Of a DNA stretch of 64,000 nt, positions 44,281 through 54,137 are shown piece by piece. The DNA is from an uncultured Anaerolineae bacterium (GTDB lineage: Bacteria > Chloroflexota > Anaerolineae > Anaerolineales > Villigracilaceae). Made by a program: the position numbers and the translations under genes. Positions within the stretch are counted from its first letter, which is position 1, and the number at the start of each line of letters is the position of its first letter. The notes under the pieces were generated by a model, which saw only the letters and a program-made list of their open reading frames with translations, was not told where the DNA came from and ran no database searches. Location: positions 1 to 64,000 of the forward strand of contig CAIMZS010000205.1 in the NCBI GenBank assembly GCA_903846015.1, read 5' to 3'.

Positions 44281-45558
44281 ATGGCCGCTAATGTGCTTGT
44301 CCCCCGGCTGGGCGAAGGTGTGGAAGAAGTCACCGTAACCCGGTGGTTGAAAAAAGTTGGCGATCCAATCCAGGAAATGGAAGCCTTGCTGGAAGTAAAC
44401 ACCGACAAGGTCGATACCGAAATCCCCGCCCCGGTTTCGGGCGTGGTGCTGCAGGTGTTGATAACAGAGGGGCAGGTTGCCAGGGTGGGGACTGTGTTGG
44501 CAATCATCGGCGCGCAGGGCGAGCAGATTGAAGGACAAACAAGACCGACCCTTGATTTACTTCCACAGGCGGCCGCCGATGCCAGCCAAGACAGCTTTCC
44601 GGCAGCACCCATTGAACACGGATTGGGTTTTATCTCACCAGTGGTTGCAAAGATTGCGGCGGAACATGGCATCAACCTGGGAAAGGTAAAAGGCAGCGGA
44701 TTGGGCGGGCGAATTACCAAGAACGATGTGCTGGCGGCCGTGCTAAAACCGGCACTATCGTACCTGGAAAGCCCGGCAAGCGCCATCCAGCCAATCCCAA
44801 CCGCTTCACCGGTGCAGCAATCCGAAAAAACGCAGGAACTGTCCCTGGGCAGCGCACAACCGGGAGATAGGATCATCAAACACAGCCTGATGCGCAAATC
44901 GATCGCGGAACACATGCTGGCGTCCAAACGCACTTCGCCGCACGTGCTCACCGTGATGGAAGTGGATATGTCGCGGGTGGCGGCACATCGCGCCAGCCAT
45001 AAGGAAATTTTTACGCGTGATGGTGCCAACCTGACCTTCACTGCTTACTTTCTTTGCGCTCTGGTTGCTGGATTAAAGGCCTACCCGCTGGCCAACTCAT
45101 CATGGACCGATGAAGGAGTAAACATCCATTCAGCCATCCACCTGGGCATGGCTACCTCACTCGGAGAAGATGGCCTGATCGTGCCGGTCATCAAGAACGC
45201 TGACACCCTCTCGCTGCTCGGGATGGCGCGGGCCGTCAACGACCTGGCTGCGCGGGCGCGAGCCAAAAAACTGCATCCGGATGATGTGCGGGGCGGCACA
45301 TTTACCCTGACAAATCATGGCGTCAGCGGCTCGCTTTTCGCCATGCCGATTATCAACCAGCCGCAATGCGGCATTTTGGGCACAGGAGCCCTACAAAAAA
45401 GAGCCATCGTGATCAGCGACGCATCCGGGAATGACGCCATCGCCATCCGCTTGATGGTCTACATGTCCTTTGTATTCGATCATCGTATCCTGGATGGGGC
45501 CTCCGCTGATTGGTTTCTATCCAAAGTCAAGGAAACTCTTGAAAAATGGAGCAGCTAG
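44281..45558 (+). CDS. Dihydrolipoamide acyltransferase (E2)
   Basis: The 425-residue protein has an N-terminal lipoyl domain (residues 1-78; lipoyl Lys in EVNTDKVDTEI), a peripheral-subunit-binding domain around 118-155 (ISPVVAKIAAEHGINLGKVK), and a C-terminal catalytic domain with DHRILDG near 400. It transfers the acyl group from E1 lipoamide to CoA. ATCAGGAGCATAT precedes the ATG. Downstream methyltransferase genes follow directly. Confidence 0.92.
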   Translation: MAANVLVPRLGEGVEEVTVTRWLKKVGDPIQEMEALLEVNTDKVDTEIPAPVSGVVLQVLITEGQVARVGTVLAIIGAQGEQIEGQTRPTLDLLPQAAADASQDSFPAAPIEHGLGFISPVVAKIAAEHGINLGKVKGSGLGGRITKNDVLAAVLKPALSYLESPASAIQPIPTASPVQQSEKTQELSLGSAQPGDRIIKHSLMRKSIAEHMLASKRTSPHVLTVMEVDMSRVAAHRASHKEIFTRDGANLTFTAYFLCALVAGLKAYPLANSSWTDEGVNIHSAIHLGMATSLGEDGLIVPVIKNADTLSLLGMARAVNDLAARARAKKLHPDDVRGGTFTLTNHGVSGSLFAMPIINQPQCGILGTGALQKRAIVISDASGNDAIAIRLMVYMSFVFDHRILDGASADWFLSKVKETLEKWSS

Positions 45559-46200
45559 ATGACAGGTTTTGACGAACGAGCACGAGACTGGGACAGCGAC
45601 CCTGCCAAAGTGGAACGCGCGCAAATTGTGGCAGAAGCCATGCGCGCCCGGGCCATCCCAAATACAGGTATGAAAGCGCTGGAATACGGCTGCGGGACCG
45701 GATTGTTAAGTTTCGCGCTGCAGCGAGACTTCGCAGCCATTAGCCTGGCGGATAGCTCACAGGGTATGCTGGATGTGCTGGCGGGCAAGATAAAGACTGC
45801 GGGCCAGGACAACATGCACCCGCTGATGCTTGACCTGGCTTCACAACCAGTGCCGCAAGAACGCTTTGACATCATCTATTCGCTGATGACCATGCACCAC
45901 ATCCCTCAAACAGAAACAATCCTTCAAAAATTTTATACCCTGTTAAACGCAGGCGGGGTCTTGTGCATCACCGACCTGGAAGAGGAAGATGGATCCTTCC
46001 ACGGCCAAACAGTAACGAACGTGCACAAAGGGTTTGCCCGCCCAAGGCTGCAAAAGCAGGTGGAGGCTGCCGGATTTGACGGGGTGCATTTTTCATCCGT
46101 TTTTGTTGTCAAAAAACATGTCAATGGACATGAAACATCCTTTCCACTGTTTTTGATGGTAGCCCAGAAAAACGATATGTGGAATAATCCTGGAAATTGA
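45559..46200 (+). CDS. Class I SAM-dependent methyltransferase
   Basis: The 213-residue protein has a SAM fold with the motif ALEYGCGTGLLSFAL, then ADSSQGMLD, then FDIIYSLMTMHHI. It is similar to small methyltransferases of the methyltransf_11/25 type. Its ATG directly follows the E2 stop, so it is likely co-transcribed. The substrate is unknown. Confidence 0.85.
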   Translation: MTGFDERARDWDSDPAKVERAQIVAEAMRARAIPNTGMKALEYGCGTGLLSFALQRDFAAISLADSSQGMLDVLAGKIKTAGQDNMHPLMLDLASQPVPQERFDIIYSLMTMHHIPQTETILQKFYTLLNAGGVLCITDLEEEDGSFHGQTVTNVHKGFARPRLQKQVEAAGFDGVHFSSVFVVKKHVNGHETSFPLFLMVAQKNDMWNNPGN

Positions 46201-46244
46201 TCAGGATCACAGGATCGTTTCTTGAAATTGACAAGGAGTTCTTA

Positions 46245-46715
46245 ATGAAAAAAGAAAATAAAGACACGCCAGGGTTGCCCATGCCTCCGCCATTCCTGAT
46301 GGCAATATTCCTGGTTGTAGCATTGGCCTTTGGCTGGAAACTGCCGATACCGGTGGCGTGCCCGTGGTGGATGCAGGTTATTGGAGGGGCGGTGGTGCTC
46401 AGCGGGCTGGCCTGTGCCTTTAGCGCGGTAAGAGCAATGTTCCATGCCCAAACCTCGCCCAGCCCGCGCAACCCAACCAGCACGCTGGTGACAGACGGAC
46501 CATACAAATTTACGCGCAACCCGATCTATCTCGGTTTCATCCTGGCAGTGATCGGCCTGCCACTGATGCTTGGTTTTTACTGGGGCGCCATCCTGGCGCC
46601 AGTGGCAGGAGATGCTTATAACCGGCTGATCATCGAACGCGAAGAGACCTATCTTGAACGCAAATTCGGCAAGGCTTATCTCGATTACAAGGCAAAAGTG
46701 CGCAGGTGGTTGTAA
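46245..46715 (+). CDS. Isoprenylcysteine/phospholipid methyltransferase-type membrane protein
   Basis: The protein (156 residues from the ATG at 46245, behind AAGGAGTTCTTA) has four hydrophobic segments and the C-terminal blocks GPYKFTRNPIYLGFILAVIG and EETYLERKFGKAYLDYKAKV, typical of the ICMT/PEMT-type membrane methyltransferases. It probably methylates a lipid or membrane-bound small molecule. The longer open frame upstream (from 46197) overlaps the previous stop and is not chosen. Confidence 0.85.
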   Translation: MKKENKDTPGLPMPPPFLMAIFLVVALAFGWKLPIPVACPWWMQVIGGAVVLSGLACAFSAVRAMFHAQTSPSPRNPTSTLVTDGPYKFTRNPIYLGFILAVIGLPLMLGFYWGAILAPVAGDAYNRLIIEREETYLERKFGKAYLDYKAKVRRWL

Positions 46716-46744
46716 AACTATTTGTCAATTTAAGTGCTCCAAAT

Positions 46745-47309
46745 TGATAAATAAAAACTTCTTCGCCGTTTTCAGAGAGATCCCGTTGTGCAATTTGCTG
46801 GCTGCGCTGCTTTTGTTGGTGTCAGGCCTGTTTGTGACCACCCTGCTGGCCCTCAATCCAAAGGCAGACCTAGAGAAGGATGCGAAAAGCGAGTTTGATT
46901 TTGCCAGCAATCAAATTACCGAGGAAGTTACAGAGCGCTTCAACGAACTTGCTCAAATTCTCTACAACGACGCGGCGCTCTTTGCGGCTTTAAATAACGT
47001 TACCCACCAGGTATAGGTATCAAGATAAATTCTTTCCAGACCATTTTGATATCGTTCCAGTAAGAACCTCTGGACAATGTGCGAAACGGCGCACTTTGCC
47101 GTTGAAGCAATCTCCCTGAAAGTCGACATTGCCCATTTTACGGGAGACTGCTTCCCGATAAGATCATTCGGGATGATATCGCAGCGACATTGAGACTTGT
47201 TTTGTGGAAAAAACTTTTCTGGACAGCTATATGGCAAGCCTTTGCTCAGCACCTGACCATTGAGAGTCAATCGCCGGGTATGCAGGGGTTGGGTTATGCG
47301 GTCATCATT
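46745..47309 (+). pseudogene. CHASE-domain sensor relic, split by an insertion
   Basis: Plus-strand codons from TTG 46745 encode a membrane helix (LCNLLAALLLLVSGLFVTTL) and the start of a CHASE-type outer domain (LAQILYNDAALFAALNNVTHQV), and stop at TAG 47014. The frame resumes after a 216-base insertion as WQAFAQHLTIESQSPGMQGL then GYAVII (47232-47309), which is the next part of a CHASE domain. Removing the insertion with one TA copy restores the frame exactly. Nothing of the CHASE C-terminus or output domain remains; the start of the PAS-GGDEF gene at 47353 lies directly after it. Confidence 0.75.
47014..47229. mobile_element. MITE-like insertion of 216 bp with TA duplication
   Basis: The element interrupts the CHASE relic. 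Both flanks carry TA (47012-47013 and 47230-47231). Its ends, TAGGTATCAAGATAAATTCT and the reversed right end TAGCTGTCCAGAAAAGTTTT, match at about 20 of 28 positions ungapped, as imperfect terminal inverted repeats. It has no transposase, and internal palindromes (around 47085-47100 and 47155-47180). The TA target fits the IS630/Tc1-mariner type. Confidence 0.7.
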
Positions 47310-47352
47310 AATTTGAGCGTTTTCAGATTGGTAAGGATAAGGAAAATTCCCC

Positions 47353-49647
47353 ATGCTGGCATCGATTAAAAAATGGCTTGCACCTCCTGTTTTTGAAGGC
47401 GATGAAGGAAAATCGCTCCGCGCCAGTTTCCTCAATTTAACGATATTGATATCTCTATCTTTTTTGGGGCTCATGATCCTTGGAACTTTGTTGACTAATT
47501 CTTTGTTTGTTGGCAGAATCCGCGTGGGAATACTCTTCACCATATCAGTCCTGTTTTGTGTTGTTTTACTTTTTTACTATTTACTTCAGCACGGTAAAGT
47601 TGCGCTGGCAGGCATTGGATTGATGATCATGGTGTTTCTTGCGATCATTACCGGTTCAATCATCAATGGGACGGTTCGCGTTCCGGTCTCATTGGCTTAT
47701 CTGTTTGTGATCATTACGGCGGGGATAATGTTTGATTGGCGTGGTACCCTGCTTTCCGTCTGCATTTGTTCGCTGGCTGTGCTGGGATTGATTCTGGCTG
47801 AAAACGCAGACATACTGCCCCAACCGGCTCATGTCATTCCGCTGGCAAACTGGATTAGCTACACGTGGATATTTGGGTTGATAGGAGCCGTATCTTTGTG
47901 GGGGCAACGGAATACACAACAAGCGCTTGGTCGTGCTGAACGAGAAATTAAGGCCCGTCAGCGCGTCGAGATGGAACTGCGAATACTTTCACGAGCTGTC
48001 GAACAAAGCCCGGCTTCGATCATGATTACAGATCTGGCTGGGAATATCGAATATGTTAATCCCCGCTTTACCCAGGTCACAGGTTACAGTTCTGATGAAG
48101 CCATCGGAAAAAACCCGCGTATCCTGAAAACGGATCTCACTGCGCCTGATACGCATATTCAACTATGGCAGACAATCACGCAAGGAAAAGAATGGCATGG
48201 AGAATTTGTAAACCGTAAAAAAGACGGCACTATATATTACGAGTCTGCCACCATTTCAGCAATTGCTGACTTGCATGGCACCGCCTCGCAATATCTGGCC
48301 ATCAAGGAGGACATCACCGAGCGCAAACGCGCAGAAGATACTCTGGCACGGACCACCGCCCGTTTAGCGCTGGCTGTGCGCGCGGGCGGGGTGGGCATCT
48401 GGGAGTACGATATCCTTAATGACCGCTTGATCTGGGATGACCAAATGTGCCGCCTGCACGGCATCTCCCCACAGGACTTCAGCGGCGCTTACGATGCCTG
48501 GCAGCAGGGCCTTCACCCGCAGGATCGCGAGCGCGGTAACGATGAAATTCAGGCCGCACAGCGCGGTGAAAAGGAATTTGACACTGAATTCCGGGTCGTC
48601 TGGCCGGATGGCAGCTTCCACGACCTGCGCGCGCTGGCGATTGTCCAGTGGAATCAGGCTGGTGAGCCCATCTCGATGATCGGAACCAATTGGGATATTA
48701 CCATTAACAAACAAGCTCAGGAAAAGGTTGCCGAGCTGGGGCTGAGAAACCAGACTCTCTTCAATACCGTCACGGATGGCATTTACGTTCTTAATGATCG
48801 GGGGAAAGTAATAGATGCCAACCCTGCCTTTAGCAAGATGCTGGGATACACACTGGAAGAACTGAAACTGTTGAATGTGGCCGACTGGGACGTGCAGTGG
48901 ATACCTGGCGAGATTGCGATTAAGGTCAGCGAACTAATCGATCATCCCGCGATGTCCGAGACGCGCCACCGGCGCAAAGATGACGTAATCGTGGATGTCG
49001 AGATCAATGCCGTTGGCGTGACACTTCAGGGACATAACTACCTTTTCGCTTCTGCGCGAAATATCAGTGTGCGTAAAGCCTCCGAGGAAAAGATTCGATT
49101 ATTGAATATCGAGTTGGAAAACCTGGCCCTGACCGATTTTCTGACCAATTTATCCAACCGCCGCTATTTTATGCTGAGTGGCGCCGAAGCGGTCAAACGT
49201 GTCATGCGCAACAAAGAACCCCTCTCGCTCTTAATGCTGGATATCGATTGGTTTAAGAAGGTTAATGATAAATATGGCCATGAAGTTGGGGATTGGGCAA
49301 TTCAGCATGTGGCAGCGGTTTTGAAGTCCAGTCTACGTGAAATTGATATTCTGGCGCGGATTGGCGGCGAGGAATTTGCGGTACTGCTGCCAAACACTGG
49401 CCAGGCTGAAGTAGCTGCGCTGGCTGAACGGGTTCGAAAATTAATGCAAGCTACACCTTTCGAAACCGCCGGGGAAGCTATAAGCATAACCATCAGCCTG
49501 GGGGCGGCTGTTTTCGAGAAAGGAATGACCGATATCGATACCTTGCTTAGAAATGCTGATGCGGCTTTGTACCAGGCCAAGCGCAGCGGTCGTAACCGTG
49601 TGGTGATGTTTCAAGATATTCTCCCCCCCGCAGGGGATGAGAAATAA
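47353..49647 (+). CDS. Membrane PAS-GGDEF diguanylate cyclase
   Basis: The 764-residue protein has six N-terminal membrane segments (about 25-190), three PAS domains (about 210-325, 335-450, 455-590) and a C-terminal GGDEF domain (ARIGGEEFAVLLPNTGQ) with the RxxD site (REID) five residues before it. The membrane part and first PAS are close paralogs of the hybrid kinase at 26610 (shared [18 protein letters not shown] block). So the same sensor controls a phosphorelay in one and c-di-GMP synthesis in the other. The ATG follows TAAGGATAAGGAAAATTCCCC. Confidence 0.92.
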   Translation: MLASIKKWLAPPVFEGDEGKSLRASFLNLTILISLSFLGLMILGTLLTNSLFVGRIRVGILFTISVLFCVVLLFYYLLQHGKVALAGIGLMIMVFLAIITGSIINGTVRVPVSLAYLFVIITAGIMFDWRGTLLSVCICSLAVLGLILAENADILPQPAHVIPLANWISYTWIFGLIGAVSLWGQRNTQQALGRAEREIKARQRVEMELRILSRAVEQSPASIMITDLAGNIEYVNPRFTQVTGYSSDEAIGKNPRILKTDLTAPDTHIQLWQTITQGKEWHGEFVNRKKDGTIYYESATISAIADLHGTASQYLAIKEDITERKRAEDTLARTTARLALAVRAGGVGIWEYDILNDRLIWDDQMCRLHGISPQDFSGAYDAWQQGLHPQDRERGNDEIQAAQRGEKEFDTEFRVVWPDGSFHDLRALAIVQWNQAGEPISMIGTNWDITINKQAQEKVAELGLRNQTLFNTVTDGIYVLNDRGKVIDANPAFSKMLGYTLEELKLLNVADWDVQWIPGEIAIKVSELIDHPAMSETRHRRKDDVIVDVEINAVGVTLQGHNYLFASARNISVRKASEEKIRLLNIELENLALTDFLTNLSNRRYFMLSGAEAVKRVMRNKEPLSLLMLDIDWFKKVNDKYGHEVGDWAIQHVAAVLKSSLREIDILARIGGEEFAVLLPNTGQAEVAALAERVRKLMQATPFETAGEAISITISLGAAVFEKGMTDIDTLLRNADAALYQAKRSGRNRVVMFQDILPPAGDEK

Positions 49648-50093
49648 TTAGCCCGACTGACCGTCACAGGCGGCGGAAGCCCAGCACGCACCCACCTACC
49701 AGTGACAGGAAGATCAAACAATACAATCGCGATTGGCGTGACAACCCGCCGGCGCCGCAGTGCTCAAAATTCCCTAAATTTTATGCTAGACCAGGATGAA
49801 GACCAAAACGGCGCCAGGCTGCGCCGGGTTCAAAACTGACTTAGCCAGGCTGCTCCGAGGCGTTCTGTGGCAGGTTGGATTAAGCATTTTTTACGCTAAT
49901 TTATTAATACTATGCATGAGGCGAGTACATGAATCTGCAATGGCGCATGTTGACGTAGTAAAATAAACACCAGGCATAACAACTGCTTTTCATACGCAGC
50001 ACTGCGTAATCAATCTCACCCATGGATTGATGAAACTTCGCAGGGTCTGGTATTTATTGATGAAAAAAGAGTGGCATTCACAAGGAGATTTGC
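49648..50093. other. Intergenic region before lpdA
   Basis: The 446-base gap has no complete gene. On the minus strand a short in-frame relic (49664 to about 49770) reads SRQSRLYCLIFLSLVGGCVL then GFRRL, which looks like a hydrophobic C-terminal sorting tail. It is preceded by an in-frame stop and is not part of a full protein. The rest shows GC-rich short repeats (GGCGCCAGGCTGCGCC near 49815). Confidence 0.4.
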
Positions 50094-51494
<1,401 letters not shown>

Positions 51495-51518
51495 TCGAAT
51501 TTAACACAAACCAAACAA

Positions 51519-51561
51519 AACTGCGCGCGCCCGCATCTTTCAAAGACGGACGCGCGCAGTT
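51519..51561. terminator. Terminator-like hairpin after lpdA
   Basis: AACTGCGCGCG and CGCGCGCAGTT form a GC-rich stem with a loop of about 20 bases (one mismatch at its base side). It separates lpdA from the MFS gene, whose ribosome binding site follows at once. Confidence 0.7.
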
Positions 51562-51582
51562 AATCTTGAAAGGGAAATAATC

Positions 51583-53217
51583 ATGAGCGTTAATAGTATC
51601 CCCACAGCCGGGCGAGGTGGGCTGGATTCGAAATGGAAGGTGTTGATTTCGGTGATGTTCGGCATTTTCATGATCATCCTGGATTCAACCATTGTGAATG
51701 TGGCCTTCCCGACCCTGCGCTCCGAATTTGGCGCTAGCCTGGCAGATTCGCAGTGGGTACTGAGTATTTATGTGCTGGCGCTCGGCATTACCACGCCGGT
51801 CACCGGTTTCCTGGCTGACCGTTTCGGCATCAAGCGAATCTATCTCATCGGGCTGGGAATCTTTGCGTTGGGGTCTTTCTTATGCGGCATAGCCCCGTCG
51901 TTGGGGACGTTGATCCTGGCACGCGCCTTGCAGGGCTTCGGCGGCGGGCTTTCACAGCCACTTGGCCCGGCCCAACTTTACCGGGCCTTCCCTCCCAAGG
52001 AACAAGGGACAGCGCTGGGTATATTTGGCCTGGCATTGGTAGTTGCGCCGGCGCTGGGGCCCATCCTGGGCGGATGGTTGGTGGATGCGCAGTTATGGAG
52101 ATTGATCTTTTTCGTCAATGTGCCAATTGGCATCCTAGGAGTCATACTGGGATCCCGTTTCCTGCCAGATCATCGCATTGACCGACATCCCACCTTTGAC
52201 CCGCTTGGCCTGATCACCGCCACAGTAGGGTTCGGGTCGATCCTATATGCCGCCACTTCAGCCGAATTAAACGGCTGGACCGGCCCAACTACATTAATAT
52301 TTTTCGCTATCGGCGTGGTTTCGCTGGGGGCGCACGTCATCGTTGAGCTGTATGTGGTCAAGGAGCCAATGCTCAATCTGCGCTTGTTCGCCAACCGCAC
52401 CTTTTTAAACGCCAGCCTGGTTGGTTACGTGGCAACAATCGCACTGTTTGGGGCGGAATTTCTCATGCCGGTCTACCTGCAAGCCTTTCGCGGGAGAACA
52501 GCGCTGGAGACCGGCTATGTTCTTCTGGCTGTGGCAGCTACATCCGCCTTTGCAACACCACTGGCAGGACGCCTGTTCGATAAGATTGGTCCGCGCATGC
52601 TGATCACAGTCGGTTTCGCAATCCTGTGCATTAACACCTGGCAGCTTGCCCAAATTCAGGGCAACACGCCAATGAGCTATATTGTGCTTTTACTGGCCTT
52701 ACGCGGCCTGGCCGTGGGGTTAACACTGCAAACAACCTTTACCACCTCACTAAGCAGCATACCCCTCAACATGCTGCCGCGCGGCTCCAGCCTTTTGAAC
52801 AGCACTCGCTTTGTAATACAAGCGGTGTCGGTGGCGGCGCTGGCGACCATTTTAACCAGCACCTTATCAACAGAGGTAAGAGCACAGCAGGATAAAGCCC
52901 AGCAGATAACATCCACATCCACTGTCCGATTTGGCATCTGTGAAACCCCGGGAATAAAAGCAGAAGATAACATTCCAGCTTCTGCAGCAGCCTCACTGAC
53001 TGGTCTATCTGCACAATCGGCGGATAGCGCCAAGACAAAAATTCTGAGCGGATTAAAACGCACCTGCGATGAAAGTATGCTGGGTTTTGAAGCTGCTTAT
53101 CGGATTACCTTTTACGCATCGATTTTCGCGCTGCTTCTGGGTGTATTCTTACCTGGATGGCCTGGCAAATGGAGTGGACGCGGATCGACGCAAACTCAAA
53201 CTCCCGGCGGACATTAG
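51583..53217 (+). CDS. MFS drug transporter, DHA2 (14-helix) type
   Basis: The 544-residue protein resembles EmrB/QacA-type drug pumps, with 14 predicted helices, motif VTGFLADRFGIKRIYLIG after helix 2, and the antiporter motif C-like RALQGFGGGLSQPLGPAQ. It probably exports drugs or metabolites using the proton gradient. The C-terminal part includes a long outer loop (about 440-500), with polar Gln/Ser-rich residues, before the last helix. GAAAGGGAAATAATC precedes the ATG. No regulator is adjacent. Confidence 0.88.
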   Translation: MSVNSIPTAGRGGLDSKWKVLISVMFGIFMIILDSTIVNVAFPTLRSEFGASLADSQWVLSIYVLALGITTPVTGFLADRFGIKRIYLIGLGIFALGSFLCGIAPSLGTLILARALQGFGGGLSQPLGPAQLYRAFPPKEQGTALGIFGLALVVAPALGPILGGWLVDAQLWRLIFFVNVPIGILGVILGSRFLPDHRIDRHPTFDPLGLITATVGFGSILYAATSAELNGWTGPTTLIFFAIGVVSLGAHVIVELYVVKEPMLNLRLFANRTFLNASLVGYVATIALFGAEFLMPVYLQAFRGRTALETGYVLLAVAATSAFATPLAGRLFDKIGPRMLITVGFAILCINTWQLAQIQGNTPMSYIVLLLALRGLAVGLTLQTTFTTSLSSIPLNMLPRGSSLLNSTRFVIQAVSVAALATILTSTLSTEVRAQQDKAQQITSTSTVRFGICETPGIKAEDNIPASAAASLTGLSAQSADSAKTKILSGLKRTCDESMLGFEAAYRITFYASIFALLLGVFLPGWPGKWSGRGSTQTQTPGGH

Positions 53218-53237
53218 GGAAATTTCTGGCTTAAACG

Positions 53238-53268
53238 GCTTGCACCGGGGGGAGGACCCGGTGCAAGC
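53238..53268. terminator. Hairpin after the DHA2 transporter
   Basis: GCTTGCACCGGG and CCCGGTGCAAGC form a 12-bp stem with a short GGGAGGA-type loop. No T run follows, so it may be a processing or transcript-stability element rather than a strict terminator. Confidence 0.6.
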
Positions 53269-53354
53269 ATTCGCCAAAGGAGGAGACAGTGAAGAGCTTT
53301 ATTAGTGCCCTTATGTCGATTTCAATAATACCATTTTGCACGAACTTTCACAAA

Positions 53355-53387
53355 GAAATTTGTCACCTTTTTATAGTGACAAATTTC
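53355..53387. terminator. Bidirectional AT-rich hairpin
   Basis: GAAATTTGTCAC and GTGACAAATTTC are perfect complements around CTTTTTATA. It lies in the convergent gap between the transporter and the minus-strand membrane protein gene and may be their shared terminator. Confidence 0.6.
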
Positions 53388-53451
53388 ACAAAATAATTTA
53401 AGCCAAAGAAAAATCCCATTATTCGTATCCCCGGTACGCCTGCCAAAGAGC

Positions 53452-54111
53452 CTATTTGCGGTTTAGATCGTCCAACAAGCCAAAAGTACCGCGCTGCCCT
53501 GGTTGAGGTTTGCGCACAGGGGTTCTGGCGGCGGAGCGGCGACTGTCAAGTTCGGTGTTAAAGCGCATCCAATCAGCAATAATCAACACGAAGTGGGGTG
53601 TATTGTCTGCGAAGAAAAAAGGGGAAAGAAACAAACGCAGGGCTGCGCGCGGGAGCGGGTAGGCATTAAGATGGAGGACTATTACTGTACTGCCTGATAT
53701 CGGCGCGATCAGATCACGTTTCCAACTGGAGAGATTCTTGGGCGGGAAAAGACTGAATACCTGGGCCGTTGTGGATCGATCAATACGCCGATAAGAAATG
53801 TTCATGCGCAGAAAAGGCGTAACCATGCGCAAATGGTCATCGAAAAGTTGAACGTAGGCCATCTTGCGAATGATAAGCAGAAACACAGAAAATACCAGGC
53901 ATATGCCACCAATGGCAAGCATGACTATGCCACCTTCTGCAGATAAAATCGGCAAGGGGTTTTCAGCCGGATTTAAAAAGTACCATTCCGCACCCCACAA
54001 AACGCCAATATTGAGAAAAATGAACATCGCCAGCAGGAAGGTCATTGGCCACCAGCGATTGAGCATGTATTCATAAATTATTAAACGATATTTTCCACCG
54101 CCTTTTGCCAT
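53452..54111 (-). CDS. Hypothetical two-helix membrane protein
   Basis: The protein (219 residues from MAKGGGKYRL at 54111) has two hydrophobic segments (WWPMTFLLAMFIFLNIGVLW and IVMLAIGGICLVFSVFLLII), then a PH-like soluble part (AYVQLFDDHLRMVTPFLRMN) and a basic, Arg/Pro-rich C-terminus. It may be a bPH2-type membrane protein but I do not recognise it firmly. An ORF extends upstream to 54141 through a palindromic element (residues MMAPGSARAS), probably not translated. The gene follows the translin-like gene on the same strand. Confidence 0.65.
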   Translation of the reverse strand: MAKGGGKYRLIIYEYMLNRWWPMTFLLAMFIFLNIGVLWGAEWYFLNPAENPLPILSAEGGIVMLAIGGICLVFSVFLLIIRKMAYVQLFDDHLRMVTPFLRMNISYRRIDRSTTAQVFSLFPPKNLSSWKRDLIAPISGSTVIVLHLNAYPLPRAALRLFLSPFFFADNTPHFVLIIADWMRFNTELDSRRSAARTPVRKPQPGQRGTFGLLDDLNRK

Positions 54112-54114
54112 CGA

Positions 54115-54137
54115 TGCCCGTGCAGAACCGGGTGCCA
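54115..54137 (-). repeat. Dispersed palindromic element at a gene junction
   Basis: On the minus strand this reads GGCACCCGGTTCTGCACGGG, then CAT. It lies between the stop of the translin-like gene and the likely start of the next gene, where it forms an open frame of ten extra codons. Confidence 0.6.

Noticed and set aside
44259-45041. A 260-codon minus-strand open frame over E2.
   Set aside because: Shadow of the E2 gene; Ser/Ala-rich composition and no motif.
46962-47543. A 193-codon minus-strand frame over the MITE-like region.
   Set aside because: It overlaps the CHASE relic and the PAS-GGDEF gene in antisense, has no likeness to transposases, and crosses both element borders.
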